A DNA stretch of 64,000 nt, taken from NCBI GenBank assembly GCA_021399445.1, contig JAJTUQ010000003.1:7130001-7194000 (forward strand), read 5' to 3'. Position 1 is the first letter of the stretch. Each line of letters starts with the position of its first letter. The notes beneath the pieces are model-generated. The model did not search any database and was not told the origin of the DNA. It worked only from the letters and a program-made list of their open reading frames with translations. A program made the position numbers and the translations under genes. The DNA comes from Xylogone sp. PMI_703. Its lineage: Eukaryota > Ascomycota > Leotiomycetes. This document shows positions 45,001 through 58,016 of the stretch, piece by piece.

Positions 45001-46047
45001 TGCTCCGTCTGCAGATTCCTCATCCCGCTCCCACAAACCAGAAGCGCTCTCTGGCTGTCATCGTCTAAGCTCTTCGTGCTCAGAGCAACAACGCAGGCTC
45101 GTCCCGTGGCTCTCTTACTGTGATTTCCCGTGCTTTTCTGGAGATACGGCTGATACGCTTCACGGTTACAGCCGATCGTCATCGCGCATCCGTCATTTTC
45201 TATAGTGGGATCAGCGAAAGCAAGCACAGCAGCAACCCACTGTGCCTTCGTCTCGCCAAACCGTGCTCTAAGAAAAGCGCCCGCTATCCCGAAAGCTAAT
45301 TGAGTGCTGATCCCGCATCTTCTCATCTACGGCAGCCGCTCTCGTGCAACTTCTGTGCCTTTCCCACCGTTGACTCCCAAGCTGCTGTGATATCACGCCC
45401 CAGGCCGTACTGCGCTCCGTGCTCCCTTGAATTGCACATCATCGGCGCCCGCTTTTTTTCTCTTCTTCTCTCTGCGGCAGAGACACCATTTTGACGACCT
45501 GCAGTTTGCATCTTGGGTTGTCGGCTGGGGCCTGGGTTCTGCATGCTGCCCCGCAAGCTGCTTCACATTGACGAGACTACGAAACAAACGGTGTAGAGAG
45601 CTCGGACTCAGACATCTGGATTTGGTATGTTGCCCTCTCTTGGAGCCTGATTCTGCTTTGTTCGCCCGTTTTGTGCTTGCCCATGTGTGCTTAGATAGGG
45701 CATGACGATAGACTGACAAATGCAATAGGCATACCACGGTTTGCCCCCTGTATCCCTCCCGTCTTAATCAGAATCCGTGGTTTTGAAATAGCTGTTTGAC
45801 ACCAGGATACTCTACTTTACAACGAGGAACAGTTTACCAGTGACTGCTTGGCATTGGCTTTTTGACCACCACTGTGCTGGCGAATCGAACACATTCCCGA
45901 CAATTTCAACCAGAACGTTGTCACCGATCCCTTAGAGCTGGCCGCTTATCTAGCAGGCCGAACGGCACTACGGCCGTTGGCCGTGTATTTGATATATGAG
46001 AATTGGTGGGATTTGGAGCTGGTGACAGAGTAATATATTTCGTCAAA
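42079..46047. other. Large intergenic region, no gene seen
   Basis: Nearly 4 kb. 42.1-44.0 kb is AT-rich with a G-run block at 42488-42511. 44.3-45.7 kb is GC-richer, with overlapping frames on both strands (the longest is 44426-44941 minus, 171 codons) that have no motif and look like chance. This may be a long leader or regulatory region for the CNB/F-box gene. Frames just upstream of 46048 are open to an ATG at 46003. Confidence 0.5.
42488..42511 (+). other. Potential G-quadruplex sequence
   Basis: Four G runs (7, 5, 5 and 4 G) separated by single A bases lie about 410 bases after the stop codon of the sugar transporter. Single-base loops and long runs make a very stable quadruplex likely on the plus strand. 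Role unknown. Confidence 0.75.
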
Positions 46048-48928
46048 ATGCGGCGGAGCAGCTTGAGAGGAGGGTCTCCGTTCAGGAGCAGCAATGGAAC
46101 CCCCATACCAGATGCCTTGTCTCTCATAAGGTCATTCAATGTGGAGACTAATCCTGCTCGACCTGTGCGACCCTCTCCCCTGACAGCTTCCACCATTCCT
46201 GATATGCCGCTTGATCTCCTTGACCGTATCCGTTCCTTCCCACTGTTTGTGTCCGCTCCCGACTCATTTCTGGCGGCGATTGGCAAGCATCTACGACCAC
46301 AAGTCCACTCACCACATGATATCATCCTTACGGAGGGAGATGAAGCAAAGGCGATGTACTGGCTTGTACGTGGTGCCGTAGCGGTGACGTCTCGTGATGG
46401 GGAAGCAACATACGCAGAATTGAGGCCTGGAGCCTTCTTTGGAGAAATTGGAATTCTGATGGACGTACCCAGAACAGCAACGATCATTGCCAAAACGAAG
46501 TGCCTGCTCGTTGTTCTGAAAAAGGAAGACTTGAAACAGGAACTACCAAATTTTCCAACTATGGAACAAGCCATCATGGAAGAGGCACAGGAGCGACTGA
46601 CGATATTGAACAAGAAGAGGAGAGAAAGTGGATATGGCCCCAAAGTTGTATCAGCGAACTTACCTTCTAGAGGAGGCAAGCTTGCCAGAGAAGCCGTGCC
46701 TGGAGAGGTAACAACGGGAGATGCTGGCGTGATTCAGAAAGGAGGCGTCGTAAACACTAGAAAACGCAAGTCTCCTAGCCCAGGTGCCATTGAAGACCCC
46801 GCTGCAGGCAGTGCTCTAGGTAGCGGCTTTGTGAATGTAAGACAGACTCTGAAGGAGCTACCATTGTTTTCAACTTTACCGCCGGAAATTCTGCACTTTC
46901 TTGGACTGAGTGCAACTCCCAAGACATATCCACCTTTCACAGACATTATCACTCAAGGCTCTCCAGGGAATGAAATCTATTTCATTGTTAGAGGTGAAGC
47001 AGAGGTTATTCGAGAATCTCCGGATGAGGTGGATCGAAATCATTCAAAGCGGGCATCATATGTCCGACCTAGGCTGAAACAGGGCCAGTACTTTGGTGAA
47101 GTTGCAAGCTTGGCTTTAGCACCTAGGAGAACTGCAACGGTACGCTCTATCACAACCGTGGAATGCCTCATGATCAGCGGAGATGTGTTAGAGGAGCTAT
47201 GGCGAAAATCTCCTCCAGGTATAAAGCGAGAAGTCGAAGAGACCGCCAAAACTCGTATCGAGCAATCTGAAGACCCCGATATAGTCATGGTTGATGGATC
47301 AGATCCAGCCATTGATAGCCTGAAGATCAACGATCGAGCAGGCAGAAAACAGCTACCGCAAGTCACATTTACGCCATCCAAACCCGCGAGTCCTCACAGG
47401 CCTCATCGTGCTGAGGATAAGGAGGTGCTAGAACCGTTGGATCCGGATCCGTTCTTGAGCGTCGATATGGATAATATGCGGGCAAGATCCCGACGAGGGT
47501 CTTATGCTCCACCTATCCCTGATGCGTCAACAGAGGAGAAGCGGTCACTCAATTCCGAACCTGGCCAAGATATAACTGCGTCTGATGCTCAGACACCTAC
47601 TAAAACTGCACATGCCATTACACCTCCTGATTCCGACATCCGTCCAAAGCGACCGAAAATAATTGAACGACGACATAGCCAGTATAATAAAGGGCCCTTT
47701 CCTGATGACATATTAATCAGAATATTTTCCTATTTAGATATATACCATTTAATGCATCTTCGAGCCGTTTCCCTACATTGGTCGAAACTCCTCACTACGT
47801 CTCCTAAACTTTGTCAATATCTTGACTTATCTATTTATAATCGACACGTCACAAATAAGGCCCTCATAGAGTCGATATGTCCATTTGTTGGGAAACGAGC
47901 TCGAACTGTTGATATCAGTAATTGTTTCCATATTACCGACGAAGGATTTGCTGCACTCTCACTCCAAGCTGGGAAGAATGTGCGCTGCTGGAAGATGAAG
48001 AGTGTCTGGGATATAACTGCCAATGCCGTGCTGGAAATGGCTAATAATTCAAAGGAACTGGAGGAGATAGATCTCAGCAATTGCCGCAAAGTGAGCGATA
48101 ATCTCCTTGCACGGATTGTGGGATGGATAGTGCCGGAAACGAATGCACCGCAGAATGCACCTAGAGCGTTGAAAAATGGCACGCATGCCAATGGCCAGCA
48201 GCAAAATGGACCAGCTGCAGGCACGGTTATTGGATGTCCTAGTCTTAAACGCCTCACACTGTCTTATTGCAAGCATGTGACAGACCGCTCTATGGCTCAT
48301 CTGGCGGTGCATGCCCATAGCCGCCTACAGTCTATTGATCTCACTCGGTGCACTACCATCACCGACCTGGGATTCCAGCACTGGAGCCTATACAAATTTA
48401 CAAAGCTTGAGAAGCTGGTATTGGCTGATTGTACATATTTGACGGATAATGCTATTGTTTACCTTACGAATGCAGCGAAGGGATTAAAGGAATTGGACTT
48501 GGTGAGTTTACGCATTTCTCCCCTGTACATATTATGGAGAACATCGAAACTGATATATGTTCTTGAAGTCTTTCTGCTGCGCACTCTCAGATACGGCCAC
48601 GGAAGTATTGTCGCTAGGATGTCCCCAGCTTCGCTCCTTAAGGCTATCATTCTGTGGTTCCGCCGTTTCCGATTCCTCTCTTCGCGGCATTGGACTCCAC
48701 TTATTAGAGCTCAGAGAACTATCCGTCCGGGGCTGCGTCCGCGTTACTGGAGTAGGGGTTGAAGCAGTTGTCGAAGGCTGTACCGTCCTCGAAACATTCG
48801 ATGTGAGCCAGTGTAAAAACTTGAGCCCGTGGTTACGGGCAGGCGGAATAGAAAAGTGTCGGCAAGTTTATGGCCGAGATGTAAAGTTTGAGACATTAAA
48901 GGGAGATAGTGAAATAAGTTTGAGGTGA
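46048..48928 (+). CDS. Two cyclic-nucleotide-binding domains, F-box and leucine-rich repeats
   Basis: The exons are 46048-48501 and 48569-48928 (67-nt phase-0 intron), giving 937 residues. CNB domain 1 spans about 62-165, with the phosphate-binding cassette FFGEIGILMDVPRTATI. CNB domain 2 spans about 272-385, with YFGEVASLALAPRRTATV. Both keep the Glu and Arg that contact the ribose and phosphate. A Ser/Pro-rich linker follows, then an F-box at about 550-590 (GPFPDDILIRIFSYLDIYHL) and Amn1-like leucine-rich repeats to the end (CHITDEGF, CRKVSDNL, CKHVTDRS, CTTITDLGF style, about 600-930). F-box/LRR proteins are substrate receptors of SCF ubiquitin ligases. The architecture suggests a ligase receptor gated by cAMP or cGMP, which is inference. 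The start is chosen at MRRSSLRGG; an in-frame ATG lies 45 bases upstream. Confidence 0.92.
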
Positions 48929-49775
48929 AGACTTCAACTTCGCAACTGTCTGCTCTAACCACTACAACGTTCTTTAGCGTTCTTTTTATTTCCGCTCTCC
49001 CTCTTTGTTCTATTTTCTTTCACTCTATTGTTTTACAATGAGAATTGGCAGTCCTCTTCTCCTCATGACACATATGACTGTATGAAATGACTTTGCAGGC
49101 TCTTATATTGTTTTTTTCGATTTGCTTTCTTATCTCTGATTATGCCAGCGCTGGTCTGGCACTGGGGGAAACTAGGAATTACAAAGCGCAACGGGTTTTC
49201 AGAATCTTAGGCGATACCTGGAATTTGGGCAAGAATCGGTTTTGGACACCCAAACTTTTATTTTAGGAATGGTTCCAATGAGGAAAAAAAAGATACTTCC
49301 TCTCATTTTCATGACTGTAAAGAGAGGAGTATCAATTTTAGACATGTTAAATTAACACCACATACTCTATGTATTCATGACATATTTTATTTCTTTTAGT
49401 ATAGATGAGGCAAATTTGAATTAAGTCGACCCGGACTTTACCATACATGATAGTTTGCGAATTTACTGTTTCTTTTGGATTGGATACTTAAAAAGTTTGC
49501 ACCATCGAAAAAGTACTTCAACAGCCACAGGTACTCTTAGTATTCCCAGTTTTTCTTCCCACTTGCTGAAATGTCTCAGCCTTGCTAGCCTTGCTACAGT
49601 AGTCCTCGGCTGAACTAAATTAGGACATTGCGGGTTTAGCGTAGCCACCAAGAGAAGGCCTCGGAACCTTGTTTTAAGCTTTCTCTAATCTTCAGGCTAC
49701 GCCAAAATACCCACAGTTTTCTAGTGAATCTTCTTCCAAGTAATATCCCGGAACAAGTGACTCTTCGGTGAGATC
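48929..49775. other. Intergenic, no gene seen
   Basis: The 3' flank of the CNB/F-box gene and the promoter of cactin. AT-rich, no supported feature. Confidence 0.5.
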
Positions 49776-51501
49776 ATGGATCCAGGACGAAGGGCTATGA
49801 TAGAGGGAAGGTCTACGGGGAGGGATATCACCGCGCCGCGTCGAGACCAAAACAACCGTATCTCGAAACCTTCACACCACCGGCCTGGGTCGGGGGCTTC
49901 CACGCCACGAAATAACTCGTCATCCATCGAGGATGAATTGACTCGAAAATGGGTTGCAGAGGAGGATACGTTCGTCCTGAAGCAGGCGAAGAAGAAGGCC
50001 ATGATTCGTGTACGGGAGGGACGTGCTAAACCCATCGACTGGCTTGCAGTTATTTTACGCGCAATCGACCCTGATCGAGATCTGCTGGACGATGATGACG
50101 ATGATGAGGTGCAGCTGGATGTTGTAGACCCGGAAGGTGTGTTTGAGGGCCTGGGAGAGAAGCAGCTGGCGGAACTGGACACGGACATAGGATCTTACCT
50201 TGCGCTGGAGAAGAACAGCAGGAATCAGGACTACTGGAAGACGATGCAGATCATCTGTAATGATCGACGGCAGAAGTTGAAGCCTCAAGGCCCAGATGGG
50301 CGAGCGGTCGGTTCTGTCGCTGCCGATGTCGATAAACTGCTGGGCCCAAAGACGTACGAGCAGTTAGAGGCGCTGGAGAAGCAGATTCGAGCCAAGCTGA
50401 AGTCTAATGAACCTATCGATGAAGATTACTGGCAGCAATTATTACGGAGTTTACTTGTTTGGAAGGCTAAGGCTAGGCTGAAGAAGGTGTATCAGTCACT
50501 GATTGAGAGTCGGTTGGAAAAGCTGAGGAAAGAACAAGCGGAGGATGCGCAGGGTGTGCAGGAGAGATTGCAAAGAGTTCTTATGGGACCTACTGCTGTT
50601 GTTGAAGAAGGATCAGATGTATCGATATCCGAGGTCGTCCCCCGACAACCACCATTCCCTTACTCTGAGAAATATGATCCTGAACCATTGCTCAAGCTTC
50701 GGACTGAGGATAAATCAAGCGAAGTCATTGACGAATCTGCCTTCCTTCAGAACGTGGTTGCGGAGAGACGAAGGGTTCTCAAACTAGGCTATGTACCGTT
50801 GCGGTCTGGAGCATCAGAGAAAACCACTTCCAGCTCAGTCAGCAAATCGTCAAGTCTTGTTCCGGCCAGCAACGCACCTCCAGGTACCCAACGGTTTTCA
50901 GCAATACTCAATGAAGACTTCTCTCAAGCTACAAAAGCACTGTACGAGAGGGAAGTTGCTCGGGGAGTCAACGATGACGAAGAAATCTTCACGGGTGAGG
51001 AAGCAGTTACGACAGGTAGCAAGCCACTGTGGGCGGATAAGTACCGGCCTCGCAAACCTCGCTATTTCAACCGTGTGCAGATGGGCTATGAGTGGAACAA
51101 ATACAATCAGACACATTATGACCATGACAATCCACCGCCGAAGGTGGTCCAGGGCTACAAGTTCAATATTTTCTATCCAGACCTTATAGATAAGAGCAAA
51201 GCACCAACGTTCAAGATTATCAGAGAACACGGGCGAAGGCGAGGGGAGTCCTTCGCTGCTGCTGGAGAGGAAGATACGTGTCTTATTCGATTCATCGCTG
51301 GACCACCGTACGAGGATATTGCATTTCGTATCGTGGACAAGGAGTGGGATTACAGTGCGAAAAGAGATCGAGGATTCAAAAGCAGTTTCGACAAGGGAAT
51401 CTTGCAGCTACATTTCCAGTACAAGAAGGTAAGAGATAGAACATTTCTAGAACATTTCTCATGTATGCTGATGCCTGTTTTAGATATATTATCGAAAGTG
51501 A
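49776..51501 (+). CDS. cactin: Cactin, spliceosome-associated protein
   Basis: Exon 49776-51428 plus a tiny last exon 51484-51501 (18 nt) after a 55-nt intron, together giving 556 residues. The last exon supplies IYYRK and the stop, so the protein ends LHFQYKKIYYRK, the invariant end of cactins. The family mid-region is present: WVAEEDTFVLKQAKKKAMIR near residue 58 and LEKQIRAKLKSNEPIDEDYW. The C-terminal cactin_mid/CactinC parts include PRKPRYFNRVQMGYEWNKYN, GYKFNIFYPDLIDK, DTCLIRFIAGPPYEDIAF and VDKEWDYSAKRDRGFKSSF. Cactin is a nuclear protein of the C complex of the spliceosome and is needed for correct splicing. The N-terminus is Arg/Ser-rich. The gene would be misread as ending in the intron if the micro-exon is missed. 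Confidence 0.95.
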
Positions 51502-52716
51502 TTAGCCGTGAGACTACTTACGGGCATCTACTTTCTTCGATCTGTGGCAGCTCGTTCTGCAGCAATTCCATGCGTTTTACCAACATCGGTATCTGGATCC
51601 CCTTTTGCATGCATGCGAAGCTCTCAGAACATATCCGTTTAGAGTAAGATATCCTTAGAGTTATGATAAATACATTCACTCACCGATGCAATGGTCCAGT
51701 CTCGCACGTGTTCCTTGTTGTACCAAAAAGTGCCTGTTACATGTCGTGATTCATCAAAAGTCGTGTTGAAAATTTATGGAACGATGCATGGTAAGAGGAG
51801 GCAATGCTGGATTCCAGTGCCGGTGTATCAGGCAAGAAGGTGATTAACAACACGATGAGGGACACAGGACCATCTCTGCAGCCCCACGAGTAAGGCTCAT
51901 TTGGACTCTTTGGTCTACATGCTGTGACACCGCCTATCCTGTCTGTCTCTCCTTTGCTCGCCCGCCTCTTTTTCATGGTTTCTTATACGGCTGCCCCGGA
52001 GAATGGGAGAGTACATTGCCGGATATTGGGGTTGCGGTGTCATATCCTACATGTCAATTCAGGTAAAATGGTATCGTACACTGGGCAAGCACTGCAATCT
52101 CCATACTTGCTCCTTACGCTCTTCTAGCGGTATTCTAGAATCACGGCTTCCCTAGAGGGGTGCCCGGCCCGTTCGAGATCTACCCTGGGAGTGCCTACCG
52201 TAATGTCATGCCGTTGACCATGAGCCGTTATTCGGCAGTCCTCCGTGTGGTGACAGTATACAAAATGACTGGACGATTTAGCTGGGCTTGCCTGTCACAC
52301 GGGGGGACGATTGCCATGGCGTTTTGGACATTTCTGGTAAGGTGGACTATACAGCCTTCCCTTATGCAACAGCCCGGCTCATGCTTGTTTGTACTTCCCG
52401 GTGGGTGAATTGTGCATGTGTGTAGCCAACACAAAGATTGCAAGGCCAACGGTTGAAGCCTTGCTTGCCGCATGCGACAGGACAGGGCTTCTGAATACTA
52501 TTCTCCCTCTCTCGCTCTCCACTGGCGGTTTTATATCTATATCTGGGTTCCAAACGCTCTTGTTGTCTCTCTATGGAAAGATTGAAATTACTATCACTTA
52601 TTTAGAGAACAGCGACAAACTTCAAACGCAAGAAAGGGCTTTAGGCTTGATAGCAAGCCAAAGTGCATATTTTCTTCTCCCTTATCCCGTTATATTGTAC
52701 AAACAGGCTCTACAAT
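51502..52716. other. Intergenic, forkhead gene promoter
   Basis: About 1.2 kb with no supported gene; short frames on both strands only. The part before 52717 is the likely leader of the forkhead gene, with an in-frame ATG at 52663. Confidence 0.5.
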
Positions 52717-54137
52717 ATGACGATCAGTCCTGAGCACAGATATGCTCAATCACAGGCCTCCTTTGAAGGCGTTGATAGACAGTTTCAAACCGAAACGCCA
52801 TTTCAAGAAACATATCATGAACGATATATGACTTCTGATTTTATTTATCCAACATCGTCTGGATGTGATCAGCCCTATCAAGTTACGGCCAGGAATACGC
52901 TGGGCTGCAATCCACTACTTCCTACTTCTCATCCGCGATGTTCCTGGGTAGCGTCTGTTGGTAATCCCTATCCTCAGTCTACCACCTATTATCAGCAGTC
53001 GTTATTATCAGTCAACGATGTTCCAGATAGCAACTTATATCCTCAGTACTTGAGGCCTGAGGGTTCCTATGACGGCCTGTCTGCATCTCCAGATGGCCTA
53101 GTCAACAGCGAGCCATCACCAGAAGCAGTGGTCCCACATCAAGAGAGCCACTCTGCGATGCCATTTAGTTCCCAACCTGGCTTTCCAGACTTCTTTGAGC
53201 TTGGTTTCAACCATAGCTCAAACCCACATGACAATGGAATTGGATGTGGCTTGTCCTTACCCGAGACATCATCCAATCCTCGAACATTGCCAACAGATGA
53301 TCCGGGCTCTCCCCACCGTGGCACACCCAAAGTGGTTCCTTCACATATTGACGAACAGTCCGAGGAGCCTTACGCCAAACTCATCTATCGAGCCCTGATG
53401 AGCACGCCTAATCACTCTATGGCGCTGCAGGATATCTATCGATGGGTGCGCACCAACACCAGCAAGGGCAGCAATGATTCTAAGGGTTGGATGAATAGTA
53501 TACGACATAATTTGTCAATGAATGCGGTAAGTTACTCAGAATAGTCATAAAACACATAAACTTTAAGCTCATGCTTGTCTAGGCCTTCCAAAAATCAGAA
53601 CGCAAGATGGCCACTGGCAGCGAGACGAAAAAGTCCACTGAGTGGGTGTTGGCAGATTTCGCCATTAGAGATGGTGTGCAGTCAACAACTAGATACCGCA
53701 AAGGCGCAACAGGCAAGCATTCCACCAGATCTCGCCACCCTATTCCTGCAAGACAGATTTCCGGTCGCAAAGGCGGATTGTGTGCGGGTAAATCAAAGTC
53801 CCAAAAGCGGAGGGTGACTTCTCCGGAAAGCTCTCCCCGCAAGCGGATACGATCATCAGAGGTCGAGCAAGATGAGAATCATCACCAGTACAACTCGCCG
53901 TACGATACAGCGTCGCAAGGCTTCCAGAGCCATAGAGATGTGTCACCGCCCTCACCGTACAACGAGAGTCTGGACGCCTCCTCGGCGGTGATGACCACCA
54001 TGGCTTATCAAATCCCGTTCTACTACATGGGAAAGTACGAGAGTTTCCATGAGGTCCAGGCCGGTGATCCTTACAGCCCGGTCTTCTATGAGCCAGCCGG
54101 CGGTCGGTTCAGCAATCCTCATCCCATCTGGGGTTGA
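52717..54137 (+). CDS. Forkhead-box transcription factor, 454 aa
   Basis: The exons are 52717-53526 and 53583-54137, with a 56-nt phase-0 intron placed within the forkhead domain. The domain starts near residue 215 (EEPYAKLIYRALMSTPNHSM), continues LQDIYRWVRTNT and reaches the recognition helix GWMNSIRHNLSMNAAFQK, then KSTEWVLADFAIRDG at about 305. The recognition-helix residues N, S, R and H that contact DNA are all present. The N-terminal 210 residues are Ser/Pro/Tyr-rich and probably disordered. After the domain comes a basic stretch (KSQKRRVTSPESSPRKRIR) that could be a nuclear signal. The start MTISPEHRY is chosen; an upstream ATG would add a hydrophobic 18 residues. Fungal forkhead proteins control cell cycle and development; the orthologue is not identified. 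It is flanked by unusually long non-coding regions. Confidence 0.93.
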
Positions 54138-57100
54138 GAGCCGATCGGAGTAGGACAATCTCGGGATGCTGGCTCCCGTCCGTTTCGACGAACATTACAT
54201 TACATTTACTCTTCTTGCTTTATTTCCCTCGGACCAATTATTGGAGATTATTTGGCAGCTTCTTTTCCTCGCAGGGGCGGCAGTGCGGCAACGCTGTGTT
54301 TCTTGAACAGTTTACTACAGTTACTCAGAGTGTCCTTTTTGAAATGTTTATCCGCATATCATTCAACTACTATGACTGGTGGGAACTCGGGGGTATCCCT
54401 TCTTTGTCTTCGTCTTCTTCATCCCCCCTTCTGCAATAGGGCTTTTACTGAATAAGGGGCTTGTTCATTTCTTTCATCCTCAATGAGTCTGGCGTATGGT
54501 GACTTGCGAATCAAATTCACACAAATTTTTGTTCCCCTGTCCCCCGTGTATTAGTGTAGCAGTAGCCTCTTGATGATTAAGGCATGTACGTGGATCCAAT
54601 TGGGATCGTTAGATTTATCAGAAAATCCAACACAAAAAAAGACACCTTGCAAGCATCTTTCTTTTATCATTGCTTTCCTTTCCCGGATGGAAATTTGATC
54701 TTTGACAGTGGGGAGGCTAGCTTATTCCCGCAAGAAGAAAAGAGTCTTGTGGACCCTTTTTTGTTTTTCTGCATGTACCAAGGGTTCATGGCTTTTTGCG
54801 CTTTGGCCGTTAATAGCTGAGCGATCCTTCTCTGACGTTGGGATATTGACGGAGGGCTGCATGTGGGAGCGATCGGCAGGTCCTTGCTCTTGTGGTTGTG
54901 GTGGTTGTTTCTTTATTCAGAAATACATGCAGGACATTTGCTTTAACAATTCCTCCATTCAAGAGCAGCTGATCAAAAGAGAATTCATCTCGCGCCTGTA
55001 CAGGGCTTCAAGTGCAAGAAGATCATTACATGATACGAGAGAGCAACCGCGTCTACTTGCAGCTGAGCAAGGACAACCAAGATACAACCCCGCGGTAGCC
55101 GTTTCGAGGTGATGTGCACAGGTTGCAGTTGCGGTTGCAGTGATAAGTGAGGTGACTTCCAATTCCGTGACTGATGGCGTAATGATCTCCGTCGAGTACA
55201 TGCATGAACGGGATCTCCTATTAGCCCGCTCCCTCAAGATACAGGGCTTCTGTGCTGTGCAGGGTTGAGGCGCTTTTTTCTGTCACTTCAGGACAGTCCA
55301 GTGAGTGAGCAGGGCGTGTGGAGTAGTGGATGGCCCAGCCATCAACCGAATATGCCATGTGATGGAGCTGATATCCGCTATATCCCAGACGGTGGAGGTC
55401 TTGGCTCTTGATGCATGGGGTGGCCCTTTGGAGAAGAGCACTGGTGAGACTGACTGACTGGGTGTGTAGAACGTTGGATGAAGTCACACCAGGTCACATG
55501 GGTCTGGCTATGATCATACACAGGGAAGCAACAAGTGTGGTAACTCCACCACCGGGGGTCGGCTTCCGTGGGCTGCTAGAGCTGCTTTGGGGATGAGGAG
55601 ATCGCGGGCCCTGGTTAAAACGATAACCCCACGATGCCCTACCGTTGCACTTAATACAGTGGTGCATTAAAAGCGGTGCTTAGCATCGATCACCGGTTTC
55701 AACAACCGCTATTGCTTTCGATGGAGCCGCATTGTAAGGCGGTGTTGGTTTTGTGGAACAGTATGCCGAGCTCTCTCGACACAAGCTGCCTCTTCCACGT
55801 CGATTCCCAGGTCATCCCAGGCTTGGACTGAGGCGGTCAAATTTCGGTCTATGAGGGAATTGAATCTTTGGTACGTCAGGTTCATCCCGCGCATATGCTC
55901 GAAATTTGGTGTGCACAACCTAAGCCACCATATACCCATTTTCATTAGCCCGTGAGTACCACAATCGACCTTTTCGTTCCGTCATATTGCGCCCTCTGCA
56001 GGTCTATCCGAATCGAACCATCCAGACAGGCTGCCCAAAAGCTAATACATTGCGAATTTGGCCCAAAGTCGCCCCAGAACAAGACAAGGGAGTCGCTGTG
56101 CCGCCATTAGCTCTGTCACTTTGCAGTTCGAGCTGAGAAAAACGACAGCTCAGAGTTGAGCAGGACGAGGGAGGTGTACTGTGTAAATCACTGCGCAAGA
56201 GCTGCAGAGCCTAGCCCATTCGGAAGCACTCCACTCCACTACCGGGCACCACTGCAGGGCTCGGCCCGCCCATTTGAGTGGAGCCCTCTGTTAATAAGAC
56301 TGCCGGCAGCGCTTGATCCCTCGAGGGATGGATTGAGGATCCCGGAGATGCAGAGAGACAAAAGTACTTTTCTCCTTTTCTTCTGCCGTAACCGTTGAGG
56401 CGTCGGCCATTTTCATCCATAGTAGCATTCATGCAGACAATACTTTAATGATGGGATGAACGCCGCATCTGTTCGCAGCTATTCGTGCACAACCCTGGAG
56501 CGGTACAGGGTGTCGCGGCAGTCGTCTTGACTCATGCGGGAAATATTAAGTATGGACAAACGCGGGACCATGGCAGATGGCTTTTCTTTTCTTTTTCTTT
56601 TGCCTCTTTTGCCTCTTCTGGAACTCTGTCTAACTGGAGAGGTATAAGTCTAACGTCATGCGTATACAAGCATTCGAGAGTCTCTTCGGAGATTTTCACG
56701 GGAACAGAGTTTTGGAATCGCTTAAGCTGTTGGGCTTGCCAACAATCACTGGATGAGCTACAGGCACTTAACGTTACAGACACCACCTGTCCAACTGGAG
56801 GCTGGTCGAGCCTCAACCGCTTTAATGTAACCGTCACGGTACTTCGTACATAGGAGGAGGAATGCAGGGCATGTGTGGAGAGAACCAAGCACTTTTTTGT
56901 TCTTTTGATAAGTTAATCAGTCCTGAGAGAGTCGCCCAAAGACCCACTGATGCCGGCAGTTCATGCTGGTTTACGGTATCTGCAGGAAGGCGGATGGACA
57001 GATAAAACTTCGAGATATGCTAAATGGTGATCGGCGATACCGGTTTTCCTTGAAAACTGCAACGAGGCTGGTGTTTGTACCGTACCAGTACAATTTGATG

Positions 57101-58016
57101 CATGGCGATATCAGTCACTTTTCAGTTTCGCATCCGGACGACCGAGGACCAATACGTCCGCAAGGACGTGGACGAAGCAGATCCAACTTCCTCTCTCGGT
57201 CACTCATCCACTATTTGGAATTTGTGCGCTGGATTCACTGAAGTGGCGTTCAGTGTCGCAAGGGAGGCCTCGAGATTCGCCAGCGCGCTGTGCCGTCCAC
57301 AAGCTGCTGACCGGCAATTCTCTCAGCACCTTGCATTGCGAAGTAGTCCCTGTCAACCACCCAGAAGAGCACATGCAATGATGAATCTCAGTCGGAACAA
57401 TTAGAATCCGTTTACTACAGAAACTGAGGGGAGATAAACTTGATCTCCCAAGCTTAGCTAAGGAATTAGTCATCCAAGGAAACGTAGAGGTAGAGGGACG
57501 GAAAATCCCATTCTTGAAGTCGGTCAAAGAGCAAGCGTTCATTCCACCAATTAGCAAATTGTCCAGAAAGTTGAGCCGGGATCGACCTCTCCGTACCTGA
57601 GCTTGTTGACACCCAGCAAATAGCATCAAAATATCAGTCGCTCTAGTGGACCAGGCGGATGCGGGGCAGCAGGAGTCAAGAGCTTCTCCGCGAAATTAAT
57701 GGACAAAGTCTGGGGAAATGTGCTGCTCTCCACATCCGAATAATTGTTCTTGCAGAAGGCTATACCATCAATGGCTAGTCCTTAGAGCCGTGCCTGAGAA
57801 TGACATAGAATCCGGAAAAATAGCAGCTCTCAGAGCTCTGGGCTATTGCTCTATGAGCTTTACCCGGCAATGAACTGGAACAATGCCCACCCGAGGCAAT
57901 GATTTCGAGGAATAAAAATGTTATGGACCCCCGTCATTAATTGAACTTTCCACGCCGTAATCGCAATCAGAGTCCAAGCTGCTCAAAGCAGAAGTGACCT
58001 TCAAAGATCGTTCAAG
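54138..58016. other. Large intergenic region, no gene seen
   Basis: Nearly 3.9 kb without a frame I can support. The longest is 57204-57629 on the minus strand (141 codons), which has no motif and no flanking exon. Composition is mixed and less AT-rich than other spacers. It may hold long untranslated sequence of the forkhead gene or non-coding transcripts, and the exopolygalacturonase promoter at its right end. Confidence 0.5.

Noticed and set aside
57204..57629. 141-codon minus-strand frame
   Set aside because: No motif, no flanking exon with splice sites, and overlapped by plus-strand frames of similar quality.
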